From Guyanagaster necrorhizus (taxonomy: Eukaryota; Basidiomycota; Agaricomycetes; Agaricales; Physalacriaceae): a DNA stretch of 64,000 bases. Numbering within the stretch: the stretch's first letter is position 1; each line of letters starts with the position of its first letter. Position numbers and translations under genes: made by a program. The stretch is taken from positions 606,185 to 670,184 of the forward strand of contig NW_025064893.1 of the NCBI RefSeq assembly GCF_019112545.1, written 5' to 3'. Of this stretch, positions 10,999-21,942 are shown piece by piece. Under the pieces are notes generated by a model. It worked only from the letters and a program-made list of their open reading frames with translations. It had not been told where the DNA came from and made no database searches.

Positions 10999-11922
10999 AT
11001 GTATCTCGTCCGAGTTGTGCGCACGGCCTCCCAACAAGATGTTGACTCTGAAAAGACCCGAGAACTGATCTTGAAATGGATCGAAGTAATTATAAGCGTC
11101 CTCAGTAAGCTTCTTTCCCACTTGTTTATTTTTGCTATGATAAAAATCCCTTCCAGACGACTTCTTCGTCGTTTTCTTCAAAGACTATGCATATGGTAAG
11201 CCCGGCTCTGATGGTTGGATATCTCCCATACTCAGCATTGAACGCTGGTGAAAAAGCCATTCAATGGGTGCCGAGAGGTCTGATCAACACTAGTGAGTCG
11301 CACGCTGCTTTCTGATATCTGTCCTGATACATGGCGACATCCCCAGAGGATTTCCTTGTTAACCACGGTATGCCTGACTCAAACGTTTTGCTTTGATTTT
11401 AGCTGACGGTCGAATTCCTTATAGTACTCTTGCCTCTGGACGCAATCCGTTCGTCCGATGTTTCGAGTCCAAGTGCTTCTACCTACCTGACTTTGCTAAC
11501 TTAGTCCAAAAGAACCCGCGCTTCGCGCTCTTCATCTCACTTGCCATTTTTATCGGACCTTGGATCATCTTAATCCCTCTCATTCTGATCATGACACCTC
11601 TTCTTCTCATCCAAGAGGTTTTGGTCCTCATACTGACGATCCTGGGGTTCACTGTATCAGGGATCACCGGTAGTAAGTACACGTCCATGTTTGACCGCAG
11701 CAGCTGCGTCAACTCACATATTTATTAATTCTAGGCACCCCTGCCGCGCTTTTCCACAGCTTCTGCTACGACGCGGGCACCCCCGCCGGATCTATGTTTG
11801 CGTATCTGCAAACGGTCGGAGCGGCATATCAAGTGAATACTACGACAAACCCGGTTCTCCTGGTCGTCAAGGTAGTAGCTGGTGTGGTGGCAGTGTATAT
11901 AATCGTGTGGATGATTCCTTGA
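10999..11922 (+). CDS. ISG12/IFI6-like small membrane protein, copy B
   Basis: My model is 10999-11104, 11157-11195, 11236-11292, 11347-11367, 11403-11672 and 11735-11922, giving 226 residues; the exon sum is a multiple of three. It shares the plan of copy A. The amphipathic helix plus (N/K)DF module occurs twice at the N-terminus (LILKWIEVIISVLNDFFVVF and KAIQWVPRGLINTKDFLV). Next is a long hydrophobic helix (LFISLAIFIGPWIILIPLIL), the family core ILGFTVSGITGS.PAA, then TPAGSMFAYLQTVGAA and a final helix (VVAGVVAVYIIVW). Localisation to an internal membrane is inferred from the family. The third exon junction uses a short 40-bp intron, so the N-terminal model is less certain than the core. 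At the place where copy A has an intron, the sequence here reads through in frame. Confidence 0.78.
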
Positions 11923-12249
11923 GATTTGCTCATTTTCTTTGCTCTACTTTCTGACGGTCAGAGGGTCTGACCTGTGTTCTGTATACTTCGGTATTGTGCT
12001 TTCATAATTAATCGTATTGCCGCTCGCTCGTATCGAGAGACGACCTGAGACTGCTATCTTTTTATTACACAATGAGAAGCTCGGGCCTTCTGGAGTAATC
12101 GAATGCTGTTGCATGACGCAGTATATTCTAGACCTTACCAGAAAGAAGGAAATAAAGTGGAGGTTGAGCTGCTGCGCAAAGAATGTGCAAAGGAGGCTGT
12201 GGCGTTCATTGCTTAATTTGGCATGGTGATGTCATCGTCTCCATCCACA

Positions 12250-12257
12250 TATATATA
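12250..12257 (+). promoter_or_regulatory. TATA-like box of the small Cys-rich gene
   Basis: TATATATA lies about 45-50 bp before the ATG at 12302, which is a plausible position for a core promoter in this compact genome. It rests on the motif and spacing only. Confidence 0.45.
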
Positions 12258-12301
12258 CTCCGAGCCTTCACTCCTTTTGGTTCAGAATCACCAACATCAT
12301 C

Positions 12302-12550
12302 ATGTCACCGATTACTTACCCTCCACCCGCCCACACCTACATGTCGACCAAGGCGGCTGTTGTATCGCATCAGCCTGCTCCTGTCCAAGGGATGGTCGTC
12401 GAGGAAAAGAAGGAGCAAGAGCCGATGAGGCTTAGAGGTGGATGTATACCATGCCCTGTGAGTAGAATGGTCTTCGTTTGAAAACATAGATTTAATTGTC
12501 CTAAGGGCGGGGGAATGTGTTTCGTCATCCCTATACCGTGTTGTTTCTAA
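12302..12550 (+). CDS. Small Cys-rich protein ending in a Cys/Pro motif
   Basis: Two exons, 12302-12457 and 12506-12550, with a 48-bp GT-AG intron in phase 0, encode 66 residues. The N-terminus is polar and Pro-rich; a charged stretch (VVEEKKEQEPMRLRGG) leads into a compact C-terminus CIPCP, GGGMCFVIPIPCCF, with five cysteines and hydrophobic residues between them. Such an ending suggests palmitoylation or membrane association, or a metal or disulfide cluster, but no function is established by the sequence. I believe similar short RLRGG-Cys-Pro proteins exist in other mushrooms, but this is memory and not a search result. It follows the ISG12-like pair on the same strand, 380 bp downstream. 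Its ORF is too short to be found without splicing. Confidence 0.65.
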
Positions 12551-13320
12551 ACATCGAGTCAAACCACCATTACGCTCCGTATCATCGTATCATCGTCGCA
12601 CATCAAGTTCATCATTGTTAATTTGTATTAACGGACTTTTTTCTTACCACAACTGTCATATGTGCACCCCTCATCGTCGTTGCTATTCTTCATCATATCC
12701 GACGACCGCAGGCTTGATATTTTGTATTTTCTTTGGCTGTCAATTGTACTACACTTTTCCAGATATACACTCGAAGCTCTTATTACAGTCTTTATTTCAG
12801 AATTGTATTGGATCCTCGCAGGTGTATTTTTGCACCACTTAATTTTGTTTCTTCACTTTTCTGTCTCCTATGTACGTCAGCCCCTTATTTCGTGGTTCCT
12901 CTATGCCATTATACCCACACGATGTCAAAATTGATGGACTACCAGGCTTCACGGCAACTATAGATTCGCATCCTGTATCACTGCTCAAGCGCTCACGCCT
13001 TCCCAATACTCTATTGCCGCCACACTTATGAAGTCTAATATCATTGTACGTCAGTGAAGACCACCATCTTTGGGAAATTACTCGGAAACATGTATGAATG
13101 TTAAATTCTATCTTACCATCATACTGACATTCTGCAGCATTCTCTCGTCGCCGTTCATCTACTATCCCCCCATGCGACAGCCATATCTCTTCCTGCACCT
13201 CTTATGGAGACTCGCTCGGAATGGGTTCAGGTACGGTCCGAAGGGTTGTCTACAAATCCGTCCTAAAGGCGAAGAATCCGGGACTCCAGGATACCAAGAC
13301 AAAACTACAGTCTGATTTTC
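12551..13320 (+). other. Possible small spliced gene, unresolved
   Basis: There are good splice-like signals here (acceptors at about 12,771, 12,875 and 13,138; a donor GTACGT at about 13,046) and open stretches of 40-80 codons, but alternative frames compete and no exon chain gives a recognised protein. The last frame, ending at 13,315, is Arg/Gly/Lys-rich. Treat it as an unproven locus; it may be untranslated sequence of the Cys-rich gene. Confidence 0.2.
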
Positions 13321-13595
13321 GATTAGATTCACTTTAATAAACAACAACAAAGTGCTTCGTAGGTTATATTGACATTTACAGAAAACACACGAGGCATAGC
13401 CCCAGTACGACATAGCATCGAGCATGCTGAAAGGAAAGACAAGTGATTAAAAGATGACAATAATCAACAAACATGGTATATTCAAAAAGCTGATTGTAAA
13501 CTGACTATATTCGTCTAAACGGACCTATCAAAAACGATATTAGCATCAATTGTGATCCATGTACGCATCGTGAAGGAAACTCACCTTAATCAAGA

Positions 13596-15446
13596 TTATA
13601 TGGCAACACCGGTCCCTGAATATCTGCTCACATCATTGTCCTGCAAAAATGCCTCAAGCGGCTGCCATATCTCCCTCAGGCAATCAATAGGGATCAATCC
13701 CGCCTGAGGAAGCACTTGCTTTCCTTTACCGTCATGCGACGGCGACCCAGCCAGAACCTTTTCCACCAAGGCCCATCCGTCATCAAACATCCTCACCACA
13801 TGAACACGATCTCCCGCAGACACGGACATCTCATCGTGGAGAGTGGGACTGAACGGTCGACGTATGATCTCAACATCCGAGAAAGAGATGGGAGGTGGAT
13901 GATCGGCGGGGGGATCGACAAAAGGGTTTGCTTCACAGCTCGAGCCCAGAACACTGCTATCCCTCCTCGGTCTCGTTTCGCTGCTGGATTCCTGAGAAGA
14001 CTGGGGAACCACGAACATAGAGGGGCGAACGGACATGGGGGTCGTTGGTTCTCTGTCGTCGGTACCCATGCCGAGGTACTGGCGGTACAGCTCGCTAGAT
14101 GTACTGCGGGAGCTGTACATCGAGACACCACACATGTCGGGTTGTGGAAGATTGTCGGGGTTCGGCGGGAAAGGAGGAGACTGACGGCCAGATGACAGAA
14201 GTCCGGGACTGTGAGTGTTGCGTATTTCTGCCATGGGTGGGAGAGCGGGCACTGGCACATCGACGGACGCAGAAGACGTCGCATTATACTCGTACGATGT
14301 GCCAAAGCTGCTCCGAATCGAGCGTGCCCCAGCGGTGGCTTCTGCACCGCTCCCAGAAGCTCCATTGTCTCCATTCCTTGACATCATATTGGAGAACCAC
14401 GATTGGTTGCGCTTGTTCCGCTTCGCTCGAAAACGCTGTCGGATGAAGAATAGGAGAGATGCAGCGAATATGGCAGGAACGATTAAAGAAATGACGACAG
14501 TGGCGCCAGTAGGAAGACCACCGCCCCCGTTGCCATTCGAAGAATTTCTACCAGTTCCTTCTGTGCCATCTGTTCCTCCGTTGACGGCATGAGTAGAAAC
14601 ACTAGATGCTGTACTTCCAGCAGTCGGGTTGCCAGAGAGTATGTTCAAATTGGGAGTAGGCTGCGATCCGATGGTGCTGGCTGAGAGCCCCTGGATGCCT
14701 GTCGCCGTGTCGGTGGCGGAAGGGACGCTCTGTGAATTCGCCCTCGTGCTGGCCGTCGTCTCACTCGAAGTGACAGTCCCAGAAGAATGGGTGGGAGAAA
14801 GAAAGTCGATACCTTCGATACTACCGGTTCCGGACGACGATATAGCACTGGAGGTAAAGATGAACGCATTTACCGAAGAACCGTCGCTAGTGGAGGCAAC
14901 GACGGAAGTCGCGCCAATTACATTCCCGGATACCGTTTCGCTGATCATGGTTTCACTCACGCTCCCACTTCCAGAAGTTGTGCTCCCGGTGCTTGCTAAG
15001 CTCACACCAGAACTTGCCGAACTAACGGTACTCCCACTTCCTGAACTCCCATTCCCGGCACTATCCGATATGTCATCGACATCGCTCACTGAGTCTGGGC
15101 TCCCCGAGCTGGAGCTTGAGCTATTCGAGCTGTCTGAACTAGAGTCAGTGCTGCCAGAAGTATTCGAATTTCCAGAGCTTTCCGCGGAAGTCGAAGCGGC
15201 TGAGGTGCTGCTTTCAGTTGGACTGGTAGTCAAGACGGATATTGTCGAGGTTGTAGTGACTGTAGAGGTCCCTTCCTGCTGATTGATTCCAGCAACGAGC
15301 AGGGTTACGATAGGACTTATAATGGGTATCTCAGGGAGGGATATCGGAAGATTAATCAAAGCCGGCGCACGATCTTCGAGCGAATAAGCGGGAATGGCGC
15401 GATGAGCTCTATGTGTATGGGTGGGCCTTGATAGGGGGGCATGCAT
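13596..15446 (-). CDS. Fus1-like Ser/Thr-rich membrane protein with C-terminal SH3 domain
   Basis: A single-exon frame of 616 residues. After a short hydrophobic N-terminal stretch comes a low-complexity Ser/Thr/Gly-rich region to about residue 300, typical of an O-glycosylated wall-side ectodomain. One transmembrane helix lies at about 312-335 (VVISLIVPAIFAASLLFFI), followed by Arg/Lys residues (RQRFRAKRNKR), so the C-terminal half should be cytoplasmic. The tail is Pro- and Ser-rich and ends in an SH3 domain at about 530-592: RPFSPTLHDEMSVSAGDRV, then DDGWALVEKV and GLIPIDCL, matching the ALYDY-like, GW and P-x-x-Y/L elements. The architecture resembles yeast Fus1 and Mid2-type surface sensors that link the wall to signalling at sites of polarity or fusion. 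The specific role is inference. Confidence 0.85.
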   Translation of the reverse strand: MHAPLSRPTHTHRAHRAIPAYSLEDRAPALINLPISLPEIPIISPIVTLLVAGINQQEGTSTVTTTSTISVLTTSPTESSTSAASTSAESSGNSNTSGSTDSSSDSSNSSSSSSGSPDSVSDVDDISDSAGNGSSGSGSTVSSASSGVSLASTGSTTSGSGSVSETMISETVSGNVIGATSVVASTSDGSSVNAFIFTSSAISSSGTGSIEGIDFLSPTHSSGTVTSSETTASTRANSQSVPSATDTATGIQGLSASTIGSQPTPNLNILSGNPTAGSTASSVSTHAVNGGTDGTEGTGRNSSNGNGGGGLPTGATVVISLIVPAIFAASLLFFIRQRFRAKRNKRNQSWFSNMMSRNGDNGASGSGAEATAGARSIRSSFGTSYEYNATSSASVDVPVPALPPMAEIRNTHSPGLLSSGRQSPPFPPNPDNLPQPDMCGVSMYSSRSTSSELYRQYLGMGTDDREPTTPMSVRPSMFVVPQSSQESSSETRPRRDSSVLGSSCEANPFVDPPADHPPPISFSDVEIIRRPFSPTLHDEMSVSAGDRVHVVRMFDDGWALVEKVLAGSPSHDGKGKQVLPQAGLIPIDCLREIWQPLEAFLQDNDVSRYSGTGVAI

Positions 15447-18400
15447 ATTATCAGAGTCGAGGGATGCGAGGAGATCCTATGATAGACGAGAAAAACGAGC
15501 GACGATAAAACGAGTGTGAAGGGCGGGGCGTACAAGCGCGACGAAAAACGTCGAAAAACGTGGAGCTTTGACAAAAAACCTGATAAAAAGATCTCGGGGC
15601 CTAAAGCAGCAGAAGCACCAAGAAAAATGCGGATGCCATGGGACTCGAATCATGATATCGTCCAGGGTCCAATATTGTTCTGGAGAAACCGCAATTTGAT
15701 GGCATGATCCCAAAGAGGAACGTTGATGATCCTTTTTTAGGCAACATGCAAGAAATCTCACGCCTGCTCTCCCTTTTTATATACATCTTTACCGTCTTTC
15801 CGTGAACAGATGATGTCTTTGCCTGGTTACCAATATCTTGGCCCTTGTTTCATGACCTACCCGGTTTCTCGCTGCTTTCTATGCCTCGCAGGTCTTCGCA
15901 TGGACGGTTTGTTGGTAAGTACCGGCTGAGCTTGTCAATCTCGTATCTTTTATCACTTCTCTAAGCTCTTTGTTGCTGTCTTTTCCTCCGCTTCTCTACA
16001 ACCTCTTATGGTCGCGAAGGCTCGGTTTCAGCATAGGTATAGCCATTGGCGCCTTGTCCTTTTGATTTCTACGATGGAGTGGAAAGCATCGACGACGGCA
16101 AGAAAGGAAACAAAGTCGGGGACGGACTCCTCTCATTACTTATGACCCGGGTATGATGCATCTTTTCGGATCGTTTCCTTCAAGGCATCTTCCTAGACCT
16201 GTACAATTTCAAAGCATCTTGGCGTACAAGATGATACAAGATGAGAGCATTGTAACATATACGGCCTGCCAGATATCTCCCGCGTCCACGGGTCCTCTTC
16301 ATGGCTTACCTTCCCTATCCCCTTCCAGCTTCAGCTGTATTGGTAAGGCATGGGATCGAGGCTACGCCCGGCCCTATTTTTTCTCGTCGTTAGGCCCACT
16401 GTTAGCCCCGGGCTCGGACAGAGTAAATAATGTACGTCCGTTTCTTATAATGTCAGATTTTTATTGATCCCTATAGATCTTTCCTTAGTGGTCGCGTGGC
16501 TATCCGAAGCACCCTCATAATCGAATGCTCTAAACGAGGATGTCTCTGACCGCCTTACCCTCGGATTGCCAAAAAGTGAGGTGGGAGTAAGCGGTACTCA
16601 CGGTCGTTCATTAATAGTAGTCATCTAAACGGGCAGGATAACAACCGTTAGTGGCCTGATGGAATTTGGTCTTCCTTTTGCATTTTCAAACGAAGACGGT
16701 GACCAAGCCTGGCTTGCCACCAACCTGACCTTGGCTCTTGAAGCTTTTTTGAAGTTCCGAGGTCGAGAGCCGATCTGTTGTTTCGGAGATCGGTTCGATC
16801 GGTCCGAATCGCCGACATGACGTCAAGTTGCAAATTTTTCGGCCATCGTTTCCTTTGATCTCAATTCTCGACTTCTGGAGGGAAAGAGACGTTAACCGAT
16901 ACCCATCTAATGCCTTATTTTGCCGTCTGTTGCCGTCTTCATGCTCTTGGCGCCATTACGTGGGAAAAGCTATTTGGACCGACCGATCATCGACTGTCTG
17001 GCTGAAGTTTGAAGCTCCGAGAAGATATTAGCTGCCAACACTTCAAAAATCCGTTGAAAGCGGTGAGCTGCATTATTTCGAATTTACAGCTGAAGCAATG
17101 CTACTCTAGGCTCTTCCTCGCTGGCTATTTCAAACCACCTACATAGCTAGAATCAGGAAACATTAGTGCCGTCGTCCTGTGCATCATGATCTACGTCATA
17201 GAACTGGACGCAGAGCCTCCGAGTTGATGTTTTGAGGCATCTTGCGACCATTGGCGCGTTCTCGTTAGTGTTTGGGTCAATCGCAGCACGTCTTGTCCTA
17301 GACTATCATGCATGACCAAGGCTCTTCACGGTCCGATCTGATCGCCAAGTAATGAATACGTAGTACCCGCGACAAACTTCCTAATGCAAGATACTGCTTT
17401 CTACTGAACCCTGGCGCTTTTTTTCAACATCGCTCGGTCTTTTCTAGGCATCTTCTTCGGCTACGATGCTCCTGCGTGGCGGATCCTCTTTTTTTTTTCT
17501 TTTTTTCGTCTGGTCATACGTAGCAGCGCTGGGTGGAGGGCAATGCCTTTCCGTTGGTATTTTCGAAACATAAAATTTACGCCAAAGCAAAGGTGTTATC
17601 ATTAGTATGCTCGGGCATATACGCGAGTTCCGCAGTTAGTAAGAGATTCTCGACATTATGGCACTTGACTTTTGCTGATGCGTCGCGTATGTATACTCAG
17701 TGGAAACAAATTCGTGTGTATCCGAGGTGAATATGGTACTGATGCGAAGCAGTGCCGTTTGCTTTGAGTGTCCTTGGAAAAAAAAATACTTTCGCTGTAA
17801 TGAGGATCATCGACAAGTCGACCGTAGTTGCCTCAAATTTTCACTAGGCGACATTGTCTTGATCGAAGAAAGTCATTGGTTTTGAGGGTTGTAGACTGCG
17901 CTGTAAATTTGATGTCCATATAACCTGGAAATTCCGCGCAGCTAATCTTTAGTTCGCGTGTCGTGCTTCTCCATTCTAGGTCTTCTTGATGTGCTTTCGT
18001 AGCAACACACCGAATCGATTGGATTGCAAAGGGACGTAGTGTTGATGCGATACGCGGCTTTCAGCTGTGGACGATTTTAGGGAATCCGGGACCGACGGGT
18101 CGACTTAACTCGATTGGTGACTTGATGATCAATCTAAGAATAGGTAAAAGACGAGTGGACGATTTGCGTATGCATCGCAGTGGGCTACATGGCTAGGTTT
18201 ATGTTCGTTTCACCCGTTTTTGGATCTTTTTATTTGTTAATATATTTACCTAGGATGTGGGCATGTATAAATCGAGATGTTACAAATTGGACAGAGACTT
18301 TGGGCCTTCATAGAAGCACAGCAGATGCACGAAGAACTGCCAAAGACTGTCCCAAAGGGTCCCGTTCCTTTCCATCATCGATCAACACCGTTCTAACTCA

Positions 18401-21390
18401 GCAACGGAGTCAATGTCGAAGGTTGAAGGTTGAACAGTTATTTGGCAATTACATTGCCCCAGAACTCTCATTAAGCACTAAAATCCGAGGATTTGACGGA
18501 CAGCCAGTCCGTCAGATGTTCAAAGCACGTCTGAAGTATGTCCAACTCGCCGTTTTGACTCCTGACAACTTTTTTCAGCGTATCGCTTCAATTCAAATAC
18601 TCTAGGCGTGCATCGGTGCATGTTCAGGGCGCCAGTTGAACAGATTGCCTGTATGGATTATATAAGGATATAATTCTATGCTGTAAATGAGCATTTTGCA
18701 GGTCTCGAACGCTCTCGCGGGTAAGTATGTACCCTGATGTCGTAATCGAACTGAAATTTTTTCGTGCTGGCCAGGACGGAATCTTGCACCGTCTTGCGAA
18801 TATCTTAGACGCGATGGTCCAATCATATTCGTCCAAGCATATTTCCCGCAAGTTGATCTTCGTGCTCGCCGCTATCCATCAATCTTTGGGAAGAAATGCT
18901 CATCCGAGAGCGCCAAGGAACTTGACATGTTTTTCTCTTTTAGGTCTTGAACTTCAGCGGTCAGGCGAATAGGCTGTGCAAGGGCATTCTGATGCCTTCT
19001 CTAGGCATGCACCGGATTCTTGGTTCGATTCTTCCTCAAGGGCTGCGCCGGTAAAATGCATGCATCTATGTCATCAAATACGATCAGCAAGGTCAAGCAA
19101 GTATCGAGTCGGGGTCCAGGTCGTGGCACTATTTGCCTATCTTCGTCTCCTAGAGATTCAAATTTAAGCGCAATGAGTGGTTCCACTTCCTTGGGCAGGA
19201 TGGACCGAACGTTGGGTAGTATTTTGGATTTGACCGGTGCGTTTTAATATTCGTTTGCTAAACGCTGGCCACATCTAGATTTTCATAGGCATTTCCCATA
19301 CTGTCCAGGAAATCGGAATCGAACTGGTGCAGATTATTTTCGGTCCGTATCTTCGTCATGGGCTCAGCTATTCGTTCTTACCCATACTCCTCGGACCTTG
19401 CACCTTCCGTACAATCCTAAGGGAGGATCCATAGTGTGTAAGACAAGGAACGGTTTCTACGCCACATAACGGTAAGCCTGGCAGTTTCCGTCGATACAGT
19501 TCATCCCTTCGGTAACAATTCAAAACGCAGCTTTACGGCTTCTGAATCACTGTCCCTATGATCCGAATCCACTTACATACGTTCGGGCATTGCGTACGAT
19601 TTCGAGTGAGGATAGACAAGCGACGCCACTTGTACCTGATCTTTCGAGGCTCCTGATCATCTGATTCTCAGTCTATAAGCTTCGCTGCTCCCCATTTTAG
19701 AGCTCGGAAGGAACAACGGAGATTTTACTCTTATCGTGACACCAACCCTGAGACTTTAACTCGAGACTCGCGCGAACGGATCTGTGGCTCTGACTCAGAG
19801 CCCTTGATTATGCTGTCGAGCGTGTGTGTTCTGATTCCGCAGGTTTTTTTTCTCTGATACTAGGTTATCGAATCATCATGAACGAAGCCGCGCTTGAGAG
19901 TGTCGAGATGTTATAGTATCACGCGCCACCTCAATCACATCATGCCCGAGAGTCCTTCGATCCCTGATTTTGATTTTCACTGACTCAGAAGGTAAGTACT
20001 GACCGCGCCCACATTCAAAAGTTAATGGTTAACGACAAGCCGCTGGCCCGCCTGTATTTATCTTTGTTGAGATGGTTTCTGGCGGCCTAACAGTGTGCGT
20101 ACACTTGCGTAGTAATTAGCATCAGGCGTATGAAAGGTACCTGTTGTTCTGTCGATAGGAAAACCACCGAAATTACTTCCTGGCGAGCAACCTGTCCGAT
20201 CGAATGGGTCTTCTTAAAAGGCACGCGGAACCGCCGCCACAAAGCCCCAACAATTCTGCATGATGAAATTGGTACCTTTTGGTGCCGCGAAACACGACTG
20301 GGAGACGTATAATATGTCGACGCTCGTTTGGGTTACTGAGATCGTCGGATTATCGCGCTAAGGGTATAGCGAAATTGAAATAGCAGCTGTAGCAAATATG
20401 GACCCATGTCTTTCCTATATTATTTTCGCTTCACGGTGGCGATTTTTACTCCTGTCTGCGTTCATCTTTCACCCGGAAGCGCACGTTCCACGGCAACGGC
20501 TAGGCAACATTCCTTTTAGAGGAGATCCACAAGGACACGCCACAAGGAACTGTGCGGAGCCTGACCCTGGTACTGTATTTGGGGATCGGAAAGCTATCTA
20601 TCGGTCTCGGAGGCGCTGAATTGATCTCTCGACAATGTAGGGCCGAGCACGTACTAATGCTTATTAGCGCAGTGGACTACGACCGATGCCCGAGTTTCAT
20701 TTGCAACCTGTCTTGGCTAACGTCCGAGTCAAAATTTTCAGCTGGCATTTGGAACTGAGTCATCGACCCCACTGGCGTACACACATCTCGTTAATCGCCA
20801 TGTGGATTATGAAATCGCGGCCCAGCGCACTCTGCACTCCGGAGCAAGCTTGCTGTTTTCGTACTACACCCTGAAAATCTGTGGCACAATTTCCGGTCAG
20901 AAAACTGCACCGGACGTCAAAGTACCTTTGTACCCCCGGCGCTAGAGATAGTACTATCTGGGTGCCACACTTACCTTTCATTCTAACTCTTATCTATACC
21001 TCCATGGTTCTTCCGCTTCTCGAGCAATTTCGAGTAATAATAAGGACTGAACAGCATTCATGGATTTCCCGATGTAATCCGAAGCTGTCGGCTGTTATCC
21101 GTGGAAGGGCCGCGTGAACGTGCCGGATTTCAACTGACGTTATCACATCGACTTCTTACTCTTGGGACGGCGTACAAAGTACCAATGATGCGAGGGAACA
21201 AAGTCCGTAGACATGCCCGTATTATGTTTTTTACTCACTCGACTGCGACCAGCCGGCGCCAAGTCCTTGCGAACCTGGAACCCTTCTGCGGCCATGCCAA
21301 AAATACCTCCCCGTCTGCCCGAGGTCCAATGATTTATATAGTACATCCTATACTTGCCTTAGCTGAACGTTCGAGCTCTTCCCTCCCACA
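15447..21390. other. Long stretch without a supportable gene
   Basis: Nearly 6 kb of normal-composition DNA with no frame above about 145 codons, except the frame overlapping the next gene, and no recognised domain. It does contain many splice-like signals. The most gene-like part is about 18,700-19,340, where a donor at about 18,721 (GTAAGT), acceptors at about 18,774 and 18,944 and short open exons suggest a decayed or highly spliced gene, with open text such as HRLANILDAMVQSY. I see no transposon ends, tandem repeats or RNA genes. Confidence 0.45.
21333..21340 (+). promoter_or_regulatory. TATA-like box
   Basis: TTTATATA lies about 55 bp before the ATG of the NTF2-like gene, which supports that start. 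It is a motif-only call. Confidence 0.4.
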
Positions 21391-21942
21391 ATGTCACTCT
21401 CTGTATCAGACCTCACAGCCGTCGCCGATAATCTTTTCTCCGACATTGCCAATAACTCCCCGTCTATACGCCTCTTGGCACATTTTTCTCAGCACCATAC
21501 GGTCACCATACAACATTCCTTCGCTGACTGTAAAACCCCCGAGGCCTATCGATTCACGGGGCTGAACGCCGTTCGGTCATACTTTGATCTGCTCGCCACC
21601 CATTACGAGCGCTCTGCGATGGAAAAGCACTCAATGAGAATGTTGCCGCACGCCAGGCGCGTCATTCTCCTCGGGAGCGTGCATTGGACGTGGAGGTCGA
21701 GTCGGAGGGGGTGGACGGAGGACTTTGAGTGCACCATAGACTTCGATGACAATCTCAAGGTGATATCCTTTGTTATGCTCACGACCTCGAGTCCCTCGAC
21801 GTGCGTTATGCGGGCCGTGGATCCCGGTCCGCCAGATATCATTGGATGTTCGCGAAGGAGGAAAAGATTTGACATGTGGGTGAGTCCACGACGTGGTCTT
21901 CACGGTTGCATTTGTGTTGACGACCCTCAATTGTAGATGTGA
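21391..21942 (+). CDS. NTF2/SnoaL-like small protein
   Basis: Exon 1 is 21391-21879. A 57-bp GT-AG intron (21880-21936) leads to a last codon plus stop, giving 164 residues. The body contains FSDIANNSPSIRLLAHFSQ, TGLNAVRSYFDLLATHY, SVHWTWR and WTEDFECTIDFDDNLKVISF. The early helix, central strands and curved sheet with a W-rich strand followed by a D-D-N-K-I turn fit the cone-shaped NTF2/SnoaL fold, which covers many ligand-binding proteins and isomerase-like enzymes. Length fits a single-domain member. No catalytic residues can be assigned from the sequence alone and the substrate is unknown. The start sits just after a TATA-like box and gives a normal N-terminus. Confidence 0.7.

Noticed and set aside
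13793..14374. 193-codon minus-strand frame overlapping the SH3 protein gene
   Set aside because: It lies in another frame of the clear Fus1-like gene and has no domain.
14629..15282. 217-codon plus-strand frame rich in Val, Leu and Glu
   Set aside because: It is the antisense of the Ser/Thr-rich ectodomain of the SH3 protein; the biased codons make a long false frame.
18700..19340. Possible cell-death or NLR-type gene suggested by short exon-like pieces
   Set aside because: No nucleotide-binding motif, no repeat domain and no consistent exon chain; the resemblance was too vague to keep.
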